From Leptofilum sp965223285 (GTDB taxonomy: Bacteria > Chloroflexota > Anaerolineae > Promineifilales > Promineifilaceae): a stretch of DNA of 64,000 nt. Position 1 is the first letter of the stretch. The number at the start of each line of letters is the position of its first letter. The position numbers and the translations under genes are program-made. Below, piece after piece: positions 45,602 through 53,808 of this stretch. The stretch covers positions 248,001 to 312,000 of the forward strand of contig NZ_OZ244997.1 of assembly GCF_965223285.1 (NCBI RefSeq), written 5' to 3'. The notes under the pieces were generated by a model that saw only the letters and a list, made by a program, of their open reading frames with translations, was not told the origin of the DNA and did not search any database.

Positions 45602-48600
45602 ATGACTGAACCCCAAAAACCGTACACAACAGATGACCTTCTTCCTGACCTGCCCAACTACGACCCCGAACCCGCCGAAGGCATGCACGTGGGTGAAAGT
45701 CCCGTGATCGGCCTAACTCTAAAACGGATTTTGCGTGGGCATACGAACACAATTGGTCGTATCACTTGGTCACCCTCCGGGCGATTTATAGCTTCGCCTT
45801 CTGGAGATAAGACCATTCGCATCTGGGATGTCACTAATGGTATATGTCTCGCTACGCTTAAAGGACACCATGCGGCTGCCTACTGTGTTGATTGGTCTCC
45901 GGATGGCACTCTGTTGGCATCGGGTGGAAAAGATTCGAGGATCATTATTTGGCATGTCCCAGATCCTAAATACCCAAGACCAAAATTAGCACAATACCTT
46001 AATGATGACAAAAGTACCATTACCTGTCTCGCATGGGCGCGTAATTCGAAGATACTTGCTGTAGGATTAAATAATAATACAGTCCAAATTTGGGACACTG
46101 TGTCAGGCAATTTGCTACATGCAGAGAAAACCGGGAAACGTGTTGGGATCTTTGCTATTGACTGGTCACCGAACGGCGAGTTTCTCGCTATCTCATCGGC
46201 AAGCAATAGTACAGGGATCTTTTCCGCAAATGAACTGAACTCCAAAGTAATGCTACAAGGTCACAAGAATACTGTTGTAGACATAACATGGTCTCACGAT
46301 GGTAAGATCCTTGCCTCGTCGTCCTACGACCAGACCGTTAAAACCTGGGATGGACAGACTGGAAAACCAATAAATCAGCTTGAAGGACATACCAAGCCAG
46401 TAGTAGATGTTTCTTTCTCAGTGAACTCACGTATTCTTGCCTCGAAATCAGCAGATAATACGATTCGTCTTTGGCGCACAGACTCTTGGCAGAATGTGGC
46501 CATAATACCTGAAAATACTGGAAAGCGTTTGGATGGGTCTAACCTTCACAGCAATCAATCTAGCCTTGTCTTCCACCCATCCCTCCCCCGCCTTGCCACC
46601 CTCGGCGAAGCAGATACCGTCATACGCATTTGGGAGCTGGATATGGACGTCCTGCTCGGCCAAAGTGCCGCCGACTCTGTCCGCTACACCACCGCCAAGC
46701 TCGTTCTGGTCGGCGATTCGGGCGTGGGCAAAACCGGCCTGGGCTGGCGGCTGGCGCACAATGAATTCAAAGAACATGCCTCCACTCACGGTCAGCAGTT
46801 CTGGGTCGTTGATGATCTCTGCACCACCCGCGCCGACGGCACCGAATGCGAGGCCGTCTTGTGGGATTTGGCCGGGCAGCACATCTACCGCCCCATCCAT
46901 GCCATCTTCCTCGACGATGTGGACGCCTCGCTGGTGCTTTTTGACCCCACCAACCGCCAGGAACCACTCAAAGGAGCCGAATTCTGGCTGGAACAGCTGG
47001 CCCACAAGAAGAATCTGCCTCCCTCCGTTCTGGTGGGCGCCCGTCTGGATCGGGGTGCGTCTACGCTCTCAAAGGAAGAGTTGACCCAATTCTGCCAGAA
47101 GCACGGCATCAGCGGCGGCTACATTGGCACCAGTGCCAAAGAGGGTCATGGCCTGGATAATTTGCTGGAAACCCTCAAAAAGCAAATTCCCTGGGATGAG
47201 ATGACCACAACCGTCACCACACGCACCTTCAAGCGCGTCAAAGATTATGTTTTAAGCCTCAAGGAAAAGCCAGATCGCAAAGGTGTCCTGGTCAGCCCCG
47301 CCGAACTGCGCCACTTGCTTGAGACATCAGAAGTCTCAGAGACTTCTGATGTCTGGACTTTTACCGACGCCGAGATGATGACGGCAGTCGGCCATCTGGC
47401 AAATCACGGCTATGTGGCCGTTTTACAAAATTCCTCCAGCGATGAACATATCTTACTCACCCCGGAACTGCTGGTAGACCTGGCATCGTCCATCGTTTTG
47501 CAGGCAGACAAGCACCCCCGCGAGTTAGGCGCACTGAACGAAACCGAACTATTGCAAGGTCGCTACCCGCTGCCCGAATTGAATGATCTGGAAACCGATG
47601 AACAACAGATTCTGCTGGATGCGGCCGTGATGCGCTTTCTGAAACACAATATCTGCTTCCGCGAAACGCTGGGCAATGACACCTTGCTCATCTTCCCCAG
47701 CCTCATCAAACAAAAGCGCCCCCTCCACGATGAGGTTGAGGCGGTTGACGACATCTCCTACATTGTCCGGGGTCGGGTGGAGAACATCTACCCGGCATTG
47801 GTGGTGCTGCTTGGCTTTACCCGCACCTTCACCCGCGTCAACCAGTGGCAGCGTCAGGCTCAGTACGAAATGGGCGTAGGTAACATCTGCGGCTTCCGTC
47901 TGATTGAGGATTTAGAGGGAGAGATTGAGCTGGTTCTTTATTACAGCTCCATCATGCCCGAATTTGGTCGTTACAAATTCCAAGGTTTGTTTGAAGAGTT
48001 CCTCTACCAGCGAGATGTCAAAGTGACGCGCTTCCCGCCCGTTCGCTGCCCGGATGACCACTTGCAGGAGCGCAGCACCGTGGTCAAACGAGTCCGGGAA
48101 AGGAAGCAGTTTCTCTTTTGTGAAGAGTGCGGCGAAAAAATTAATCTGCCCGACATCGAGAAGCAGCCGAAGGCCGACCCTTTGGAGGCGGACTGGATTC
48201 AACGAGAAGAAGCGCTGGCACGCTTACGCAGCACCTATGAAACTCTTCTGACCAGAGTCAAAGGCTTCCGCCGCGACCGGGCTGCGCCGCGCTGTTACCT
48301 TAGCCACCTGCCCGCCCAGGCCGTTTGGGTCGCTCAACTCGCCGATGACCTGCGCGACGCTGGCGTCCATGTCCTCACTGACCGGGAAAAGCTCGCTGAT
48401 GATGACCTCATCCTCATGGCCGATACGCCCACCTACCAACAAAATTTCAAAGCCAACAATGAGGCCATCGCCGCTGATGCCGCGCTTATCCGCAGCAGAT
48501 GGAAACAGAGCAGAGAGTCAACGGTCATTCGTTTGCTTGCGCCAAACCATGAGAACCCACCTGCTTTGGCCGAAATCAAACCCTACGACTTTCGACGCGA

Positions 48601-48988
48601 CTCTCATTATGCAGTCAGCCTGTTTGATTTGGTGTTGACGCTGTACGCCATTCCGCATAACCATCAAGCGTTTGCGCCACTCCGCAAATCCCTGCACCAG
48701 CAGTGGGAACAAAAATTAGCTGGAATAGGTGAATTTGTTGAAATTGATGAAGCACAGGCAAGGCAGAATCGAGCTCAGTTCCTTCAACTTCTCAACTCAT
48801 ATTTTAAGCAAAATGAACTAGAGACTCTTTGCTTTGATTTGGGTATTGACTTTGAAAATCTACCGGGCAACACAAAAGAAGAAAAAGCACGGGAGCTAAT
48901 GTTATTTTGTGAACGCGAGGATCGAATTCACGATTTGCAAGAAGCAGTACGCGAACGACGTCCTCACATTGAGTGGCCCAATATCTAA
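45602..48988 (+). CDS. WD40-Roc-COR-TIR/SEFIR-EAD conflict (immune-type) protein
   Basis: The 1128-residue protein is a chain of signalling domains. Residues 40-350 form seven WD40 blades (e.g. LRGHTNTIGRITWSPSGRF). A Roc/Rab-like GTPase spans 360-530 (GDSGVGKTG, DLAGQH, GARLD, TSAKEG). A COR-like region follows (540-830), then a C840-x-x-C843 pair. Residues about 893-1020 are TIR/SEFIR-like (CYLSHLPAQAVWVAQLADDL, IKPYDFRRD). The last 75 residues match effector-associated domain 1 (ELETLCFDLGIDFENLPG). EAD-linked NTPases with TIR effectors are predicted defence or cell-death systems. WD40 would sense, the GTPase switch and TIR act. Base composition changes at domain borders. Confidence 0.85.
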   Translation: MTEPQKPYTTDDLLPDLPNYDPEPAEGMHVGESPVIGLTLKRILRGHTNTIGRITWSPSGRFIASPSGDKTIRIWDVTNGICLATLKGHHAAAYCVDWSPDGTLLASGGKDSRIIIWHVPDPKYPRPKLAQYLNDDKSTITCLAWARNSKILAVGLNNNTVQIWDTVSGNLLHAEKTGKRVGIFAIDWSPNGEFLAISSASNSTGIFSANELNSKVMLQGHKNTVVDITWSHDGKILASSSYDQTVKTWDGQTGKPINQLEGHTKPVVDVSFSVNSRILASKSADNTIRLWRTDSWQNVAIIPENTGKRLDGSNLHSNQSSLVFHPSLPRLATLGEADTVIRIWELDMDVLLGQSAADSVRYTTAKLVLVGDSGVGKTGLGWRLAHNEFKEHASTHGQQFWVVDDLCTTRADGTECEAVLWDLAGQHIYRPIHAIFLDDVDASLVLFDPTNRQEPLKGAEFWLEQLAHKKNLPPSVLVGARLDRGASTLSKEELTQFCQKHGISGGYIGTSAKEGHGLDNLLETLKKQIPWDEMTTTVTTRTFKRVKDYVLSLKEKPDRKGVLVSPAELRHLLETSEVSETSDVWTFTDAEMMTAVGHLANHGYVAVLQNSSSDEHILLTPELLVDLASSIVLQADKHPRELGALNETELLQGRYPLPELNDLETDEQQILLDAAVMRFLKHNICFRETLGNDTLLIFPSLIKQKRPLHDEVEAVDDISYIVRGRVENIYPALVVLLGFTRTFTRVNQWQRQAQYEMGVGNICGFRLIEDLEGEIELVLYYSSIMPEFGRYKFQGLFEEFLYQRDVKVTRFPPVRCPDDHLQERSTVVKRVRERKQFLFCEECGEKINLPDIEKQPKADPLEADWIQREEALARLRSTYETLLTRVKGFRRDRAAPRCYLSHLPAQAVWVAQLADDLRDAGVHVLTDREKLADDDLILMADTPTYQQNFKANNEAIAADAALIRSRWKQSRESTVIRLLAPNHENPPALAEIKPYDFRRDSHYAVSLFDLVLTLYAIPHNHQAFAPLRKSLHQQWEQKLAGIGEFVEIDEAQARQNRAQFLQLLNSYFKQNELETLCFDLGIDFENLPGNTKEEKARELMLFCEREDRIHDLQEAVRERRPHIEWPNI
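47322..47354. repeat. Perfect 16-base palindrome inside the Roc-COR gene
   Basis: AGACATCAGAAGTCTC, one A, then its exact complement GAGACTTCTGATGTCT, inserted in frame and encoding ETSEVSETSDV in the COR region. The core CAGAAGTCT is shared with the intergenic hairpin at 11002-11064. Confidence 0.8.
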
Positions 48989-49008
48989 GCCATTATTTGT
49001 CTTATACG

Positions 49009-50796
49009 ATGTCCTCAAAACAAGTCTCCAGCAATTTTGTGGTGTTTAAAACGCCTCGACTTACCGTTCGGAAGGCGACGGTTGCGGATGCGGGTATGTT
49101 TTATGCTCTTTGGAGCGACCCTGCCGTCATGACCTATGTTGGGTTTCCGAATGGGTTAGGGATGACGCAGCAGGAGATTGAGGGGAAGTTGCAAAATCAG
49201 GGAGAGGGGGTATACGGCCGTCTCCTCACCATCATCCTGTGCAAAACAGGGGAACCCATTGGCGAATGCTACATGACTTGGCCCAACCAGGCAGGCATCG
49301 CCGAGACGGACGTGAAGCTGCTGCCTACTTTTTGGGGGCAAAAGTTCGGCGTGGAAGTGAAGCGGGGACTGCTGGATTATTTGTTTACGCACACGGACTG
49401 TACGGCCGTACAAGCCACGCCAAACATCCACAACATCGCTTCCATAAAAATGCAGGAAGCCGTCGGCGGTGTACGGGCAGGCACGGGTAAATCGCTCGTT
49501 CCGCAGCCCAACAGGATAGAATCTGTCACTGTAGAATATGTTTTTTACCGCGTGTATCGGCGCATTTGGCAAAAAAACAACTCATTGCAAACGACGCTTG
49601 TTGATGGAAAACGGCCGTTGCCAAACACGCATCTCTTGGATGTACAGATGCACAATCCCAAAAAAGCAAACGTGATAATCGTGGGTGCCAGTGCCGCTGG
49701 GTTGGCGGTGGGGGCTTGTTTGAAGCAGCAGGGAGTTCCGTCGGTCACTATTTTGGAACGGGCCAACAAAGTTGGAGCTGCCTGGCGCACACATTACGAT
49801 CGGCTGCATCTGCACACCGACAAGCGCAATTCAAACCTGCCCCACTACGCCTTTCCGCCAGACGTACCTCGTTATCCTTCCCGGCAGCAGCTTATCACCT
49901 ACCTGGAAAATTATGCCGAACATTTTGGTTTGCAGCCCCATTTTGGCCAAGAAGCCACCAAAATTGAGCAGGAAGATGGTTTGTGGCACGTAACCACCGC
50001 CTCTGAGCATCAGTTTGCGGCTCCGAGCCTGGTGATGGCCACCGGGTATACCAACCAGCCATACGTGCCCAGTTGGCCGGGGCAGGATCAGTTTGCTGGG
50101 GAAACCTTGCACAGCTCCGCCTACAAAAATGGGGCGGCTTTTGCCAACAAGGACGTTTTGGTGGTGGGCTTTGGGAACTCTGGCGGGGAAATCGCTATTG
50201 ATCTGCATGAGCACGGGGCCAAGCCCACCATTGCGGTGCGAAGCCCGGTGAACGTGGTGCCGCGCGATTTGGCGGGCATTCCCATCCTGTCTGTCGGCAT
50301 CCTCTTGAGCATTTTTCCGCCTGCGGTGGCTGATTTGCTGGCAGCCCCTTTGCTGAAGCTGACAGTTGGTGATTTGAGTAAGTACGGGTTGAAGAAGCTG
50401 CCCTACGGCCCCAACAGCCAGATTGCGCGAGACGGCCGTATCCCCCTGTTAGATATTGGCACCATCAAGCTGATTAAACAAGGGGCTATCCAGGTAATGC
50501 CGGGCATTCAACAGTTTCACGCCGACGGAGTAACTTTTGCAGACGGGCAAACACGCCAATTTGACGCCGTTGTGTTTGCCACTGGCTACCAGCCAAACCT
50601 GGAGAAATTCGGGGAAGGTATTGGTAATGCACTGGATGATGCGGGACGGCCGTTCCGCAGTGGCGAAGAAAGCAAAAGCAGATTGCCCGGCCTTTACTTT
50701 TGCGGCTTTTATGTGTCACCCACCGGTATGCTGCGCGAAATTGGCCTCGAAGCGCAAAAAATCGCCAAGAGCATTGCCGCCGCGCAAGGAGATTAA
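49009..50796 (+). CDS. GNAT acetyltransferase-flavin monooxygenase fusion
   Basis: A continuous frame of 595 residues holds two enzymes. Residues 1-185 are a RimJ/RimL-type acetyltransferase (TPRLTVRKATVADAGMFYAL). After a 35-residue linker, residues from about 220 form a YUCCA-like FAD/NADPH monooxygenase: FAD site VIIVGASAAGLAVG, FMO motif FAGETLHSSAY, NADPH site VVGFGNSGGE and FATGYQPN. The linker codons contain an ACGGCCGT copy, a sequence usually intergenic or at domain edges, so two neighbouring genes may have merged by stop loss. An internal ATG just before the FAD domain could allow separate translation. Substrates unknown. Confidence 0.8.
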   Translation: MSSKQVSSNFVVFKTPRLTVRKATVADAGMFYALWSDPAVMTYVGFPNGLGMTQQEIEGKLQNQGEGVYGRLLTIILCKTGEPIGECYMTWPNQAGIAETDVKLLPTFWGQKFGVEVKRGLLDYLFTHTDCTAVQATPNIHNIASIKMQEAVGGVRAGTGKSLVPQPNRIESVTVEYVFYRVYRRIWQKNNSLQTTLVDGKRPLPNTHLLDVQMHNPKKANVIIVGASAAGLAVGACLKQQGVPSVTILERANKVGAAWRTHYDRLHLHTDKRNSNLPHYAFPPDVPRYPSRQQLITYLENYAEHFGLQPHFGQEATKIEQEDGLWHVTTASEHQFAAPSLVMATGYTNQPYVPSWPGQDQFAGETLHSSAYKNGAAFANKDVLVVGFGNSGGEIAIDLHEHGAKPTIAVRSPVNVVPRDLAGIPILSVGILLSIFPPAVADLLAAPLLKLTVGDLSKYGLKKLPYGPNSQIARDGRIPLLDIGTIKLIKQGAIQVMPGIQQFHADGVTFADGQTRQFDAVVFATGYQPNLEKFGEGIGNALDDAGRPFRSGEESKSRLPGLYFCGFYVSPTGMLREIGLEAQKIAKSIAAAQGD

Positions 50797-50797
50797 A

Positions 50798-51472
50798 TTG
50801 TACCGACGCGATTATATCATGCGCCAAATTGAGTTTATGGTCGAGGTGATTCAACGCATCACCGGGCTCACCGCCGAAAAAAGGTACGACGCGGCTCTGA
50901 CAGTGATTGACGAATCGCTGGAATCCTTGTTTGGGCTAAATGGTACGCTCATTACCCGCCTGTTTGGTCGTGAGCCTTTAACCCAGCTCACCTTTGGCGA
51001 AGAGGTAGATATGCGCCAGGCTAAATTACTGGCGGGGGCCACGTTGCTGCACGAGGCAGGCAAAATTCAGAGGGAACAAGGTGCTGGGACTGAGAGTTTT
51101 CAATCGTTTGCCAGCGCGTTAGAGCTGTTTTTGGAAGCATTACTAGATGATGATGGCACGCCGCTGCCAACGTACACACCAGAGGTTGAGGCGTTGGTTG
51201 CTGTGCTAGCTCCGTATCACCTGCCCGTCCATCTAAACCAACTGCTGCTGCGCTATTACCACCGGCTGGGCCAGCTTGATGAGGCTGAAAATGTGCTATT
51301 TGAGATGGTTGACCAAGCACCCGGAGCAATTCAGGTCATTGAACAGGGCATTGCCTTTTACCGCGCCATTTTGGCTGAAAATGATGCGGTCCTGCTAGCG
51401 GGCAACCTGCCGCGTGATGAGGCAGAGGCGAGCCTGACCGAGCTGCTAAACTTGCGTGACAACCTCCAGTAA
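50798..51472 (+). CDS. DUF6483-like hypothetical protein
   Basis: The 224-residue protein starts at TTG 50798, six bases after AAGGAG, giving the opening YRRDYIMRQIEFMVEV, which recalls DUF6483 proteins. It is all-helical with TPR-like hairpins (LLLRYYHRLGQLDEAENVLFE). It begins two bases after the stop of the fusion gene, so it is in the same operon. Function unknown. Confidence 0.7.
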   Translation: MYRRDYIMRQIEFMVEVIQRITGLTAEKRYDAALTVIDESLESLFGLNGTLITRLFGREPLTQLTFGEEVDMRQAKLLAGATLLHEAGKIQREQGAGTESFQSFASALELFLEALLDDDGTPLPTYTPEVEALVAVLAPYHLPVHLNQLLLRYYHRLGQLDEAENVLFEMVDQAPGAIQVIEQGIAFYRAILAENDAVLLAGNLPRDEAEASLTELLNLRDNLQ

Positions 51473-51636
51473 CGACCGTCCCCTTCATACAAAGTATGTG
51501 ACCAAAAATCTGTTCAGGTTGCCAAGAAAACAGACGGGCAACAAGTTTGATACTTATTTTGTAAGAGTTGTGTGACACATTTAACTTGGGCGAGCCGCTC
51601 AACAACTTGTATAGTTCACAATTTAGGAAAAATCTT

Positions 51637-52239
51637 TTGATCCTCAAACTACGCAGATTTCTACGTACCCTTTTGTTTGGCTGGCAGTTTCGTAGCATCC
51701 TCACCTATCTGGCTGGCCACGGTCCCAATCTCGATCTGTTTAACTTCTATTATCGCCCCTGGCTGCTGCGCTGGGCGGGAGCAAAGATTGCCGATTCGGT
51801 GGCAATTATGCCTGGAATTGAGGTAACGCAGGGCAAATTAACCGTTGGCAAAGAGGTGTTTATCAATTCAGATTGCCGCCTTGCCTGCGGTGGGGGCATT
51901 GAAATTGGGACATATTGCCAGATTAGCCCTCGCGTCTCGTTTGAAACAGTTGGCCATGCGCTGCATCCGGTGGAGGATGGCAAGCGCGGCAGCGAATCTG
52001 CACCAATCAAGGTCGAAGATCATGCTTGGATTGGCACTGGGGTCATTTTGCTGCCGGGTGTAACGGTGGGTGAAGGGGCTGTTGTGGCTGCCGGTGCAGT
52101 TGTTACAAAGGATGTGCCGGCACAGACGGTAGTGGCAGGTGTGCCAGCCCGTGTCATCCGCCATCTGTCCGGACACTCATCCGTGAAACGGCCGTCTCCA
52201 CCCAAACAGCATCAATCCCCAATGACCTACCCAAATTAG
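51637..52239 (+). CDS. Hexapeptide-repeat acyltransferase
   Basis: The 200-residue protein has an N-terminal helical part and then a left-handed beta helix of hexapeptide repeats (KLTVGKEVFINSDCRL; AWIGTGVILLPGVTVGEGAVVAAGAVVTKDV), with the catalytic-type histidine in ETVGHAL. It is a maltose/galactoside-type or sugar O-acetyltransferase. TTG at 51637 is chosen since AGGA precedes it by eight bases; an earlier start at 51568 is possible. Its end overlaps the converging membrane gene by four bases. Confidence 0.8.
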   Translation: MILKLRRFLRTLLFGWQFRSILTYLAGHGPNLDLFNFYYRPWLLRWAGAKIADSVAIMPGIEVTQGKLTVGKEVFINSDCRLACGGGIEIGTYCQISPRVSFETVGHALHPVEDGKRGSESAPIKVEDHAWIGTGVILLPGVTVGEGAVVAAGAVVTKDVPAQTVVAGVPARVIRHLSGHSSVKRPSPPKQHQSPMTYPN

Positions 52240-53213
52240 GCCAGCTTGGATTTGATGAAGGTACGGGGGGTAAACGGCCGTCCAAACAACAGCCGCATCA
52301 GTTTCCCTACAACTTCTAAAGTCCCAATTACGAGCACCACGGCCAGACCAATTTTGACCATTGTGGTAAAAAATGGCACCGTCGAAATCTGCTCCAAACT
52401 GAAGATGCGGTAGGCCACGTACAGACCAAAGATGCTTGTACCCACTTCAATCCAGCGGGTGATGCGATTCCAGCGACCTTGAATGAGTACGGCCGTTTTC
52501 AGCACCACATCCAACAATAGCGACGCACTAAACAGGGGAATGAGGGCCATAAATTCGGCCGTGACCAAAACCCAAATTCCCGTGGTTTCCTCACCAAAGT
52601 TCGTTCCGCCCAGCCAGTTGGGGAAAATGTTTAGCCACACCAGGAAAAGTGCGCCAAAGAAAATACCGGCAATTAGCTCGCCGCGATTGATGCGATCTGG
52701 GTCTTTAACAGGTGGCAGTGAGAACGGGTCCCATTCGTAATTGCTTTTATCTGGCAAGGCCAGCTGATCTGCCGCCACGCGTTCAATAATGGCAAAGATC
52801 AGCGTCACGATGCCGGCGTTCAAAATGGCGGAACGGCCGAATGAAAAGAATAATTCTGTCGCTGTGCCCAGCCAGTCTGCACCGCCACCTTGCCACAAAG
52901 CCAACCCCAGCCACAGCAAATGCAGCACCCCGATGATGGATACGGTCACGGTGACCACAATTTTGTATATGGGGAAGAGCTTTGAGCCAATGAGCACCTC
53001 TTCGGGGCGATATTGGGCAGCAATTTTATCGGGATGGCCAAATTCTTGGAGGAAAACGGCCGTTTCTTTGGTCGTTGGCTCGCCATCACTCTGCTCTTCC
53101 AATGCGTCCAGCAGCAGCGAGCGCAGCTCCATTTCAATATCTGCTCGCATCTTGCGCGGCAATTTGCCACCTACTTCATTCACATAGCGGTCAATCATCT
53201 CATTTGTATTCAT
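52236..53213 (-). CDS. HAAS-domain membrane protein, PadR partner
   Basis: The 325-residue protein has an N-terminal cytoplasmic HAAS-like helical bundle (MIDRYVNEVGGKLPRKMRADIEMEL) and about seven membrane helices. Such proteins are regularly encoded next to PadR regulators. It lies 80 bases downstream of the padR gene on the same strand, with a hairpin repeat between. Presumed membrane stress or envelope role; not proven. Confidence 0.8.
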   Translation of the reverse strand: MNTNEMIDRYVNEVGGKLPRKMRADIEMELRSLLLDALEEQSDGEPTTKETAVFLQEFGHPDKIAAQYRPEEVLIGSKLFPIYKIVVTVTVSIIGVLHLLWLGLALWQGGGADWLGTATELFFSFGRSAILNAGIVTLIFAIIERVAADQLALPDKSNYEWDPFSLPPVKDPDRINRGELIAGIFFGALFLVWLNIFPNWLGGTNFGEETTGIWVLVTAEFMALIPLFSASLLLDVVLKTAVLIQGRWNRITRWIEVGTSIFGLYVAYRIFSLEQISTVPFFTTMVKIGLAVVLVIGTLEVVGKLMRLLFGRPFTPRTFIKSKLA

Positions 53214-53225
53214 CAGATACCTCTA

Positions 53226-53292
53226 TTTTTGCCACCGAGGTCACAGAGGAAAAAGAAAAATTCTCAAAACTCTCCGTGATCTCTGTGGCTAA
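53226..53292 (-). terminator. Hairpin of the 'CACAGAG' family between padR and its partner
   Basis: GCCACCGAGGTCACAGAGG and CTCCGTGATCTCTGTGGC pair around an A-rich loop. Its position between two genes of one operon suggests partial termination. Confidence 0.5.
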
Positions 53293-53293
53293 A

Positions 53294-53650
53294 TCATTTC
53301 GATTTCAAACCCAGCAATTCATTCATTACGACCACCAACGCTTGCCACTCCTGGGTGAGATTGGCAAAAACCGTTTCGCCTTCCTGGCTCATTTTGTAGT
53401 AGCGGCGCGGGCGAGCATCGTCTACCACCAGCCAGTCGCTTTCTAGCAAGCCTTGGCCTTCCAGACGCCGCAGCAGTGGATATAACGTTCCTTCGTTGAT
53501 TTCCATCCCCTTGGCGTCCAGCGACTGTTTGAGCGAGTAGCCATATTGCTCATCTTGCAATTGGCTGAGTACGGCCAGCATGAGCACGCCACGCCGCAGC
53601 TCTAGTAAAAGTTTGTCGTAAAGTGCTTCTTTTTCATTCATCGTAGCCAT
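53294..53650 (-). CDS. PadR-family transcriptional regulator
   Basis: The 118-residue protein has the PadR winged helix (LELRRGVLMLAVLSQL, EINEGTLYPLLRRLEGQGLL, RRYYKMSQEG) and a C-terminal dimer helix. The ATG at 53650 lies seven bases after the -10 box, so translation is probably leaderless; an ATG nine bases later is an alternative. It controls itself and the downstream HAAS membrane gene through the operator at 53662-53680. Confidence 0.9.
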   Translation of the reverse strand: MATMNEKEALYDKLLLELRRGVLMLAVLSQLQDEQYGYSLKQSLDAKGMEINEGTLYPLLRRLEGQGLLESDWLVVDDARPRRYYKMSQEGETVFANLTQEWQALVVVMNELLGLKSK

Positions 53651-53657
53651 GTGGCGC

Positions 53658-53687
53658 ATTATACTGTATATCATACAGTAATGTCAA
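53658..53687 (-). promoter_or_regulatory. padR promoter with operator in the spacer
   Basis: On the minus strand TTGACA (53687-53682) and TATAAT (53663-53658) are 18 bases apart, both perfect. The spacer holds an exact palindrome, TACTGTAT-GAT-ATACAGTA (53662-53680), touching the -10 box: a classic autorepressor site. Seven bases separate TATAAT from the start codon. Confidence 0.85.
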
Positions 53688-53717
53688 TACTCAAGTATTT
53701 TTGATTTGGATTTAGGC

Positions 53718-53745
53718 AAAAAAAACGGCCGCATAACGGCCGTTT
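53718..53745 (-). terminator. Octamer-built terminator of the PfkB gene
   Basis: AAACGGCCG and CGGCCGTTT form a 9-base stem with a five-base loop, and the minus strand carries eight T behind it. It ends the PfkB kinase transcript and uses the genome's signature sequence as stem. Confidence 0.8.
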
Positions 53746-53808
53746 CAAATCAAAACTAACAGGTCAAAGGGCTTGGCAGTTTACCTTCACAACATCGCAG
53801 AGCCAAAC

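Noticed and set aside
48280..48680. Assigning NADase activity to the TIR/SEFIR-like domain
   Set aside because: I cannot identify the catalytic glutamate with confidence from sequence alone; SEFIR-type adaptors lack it.
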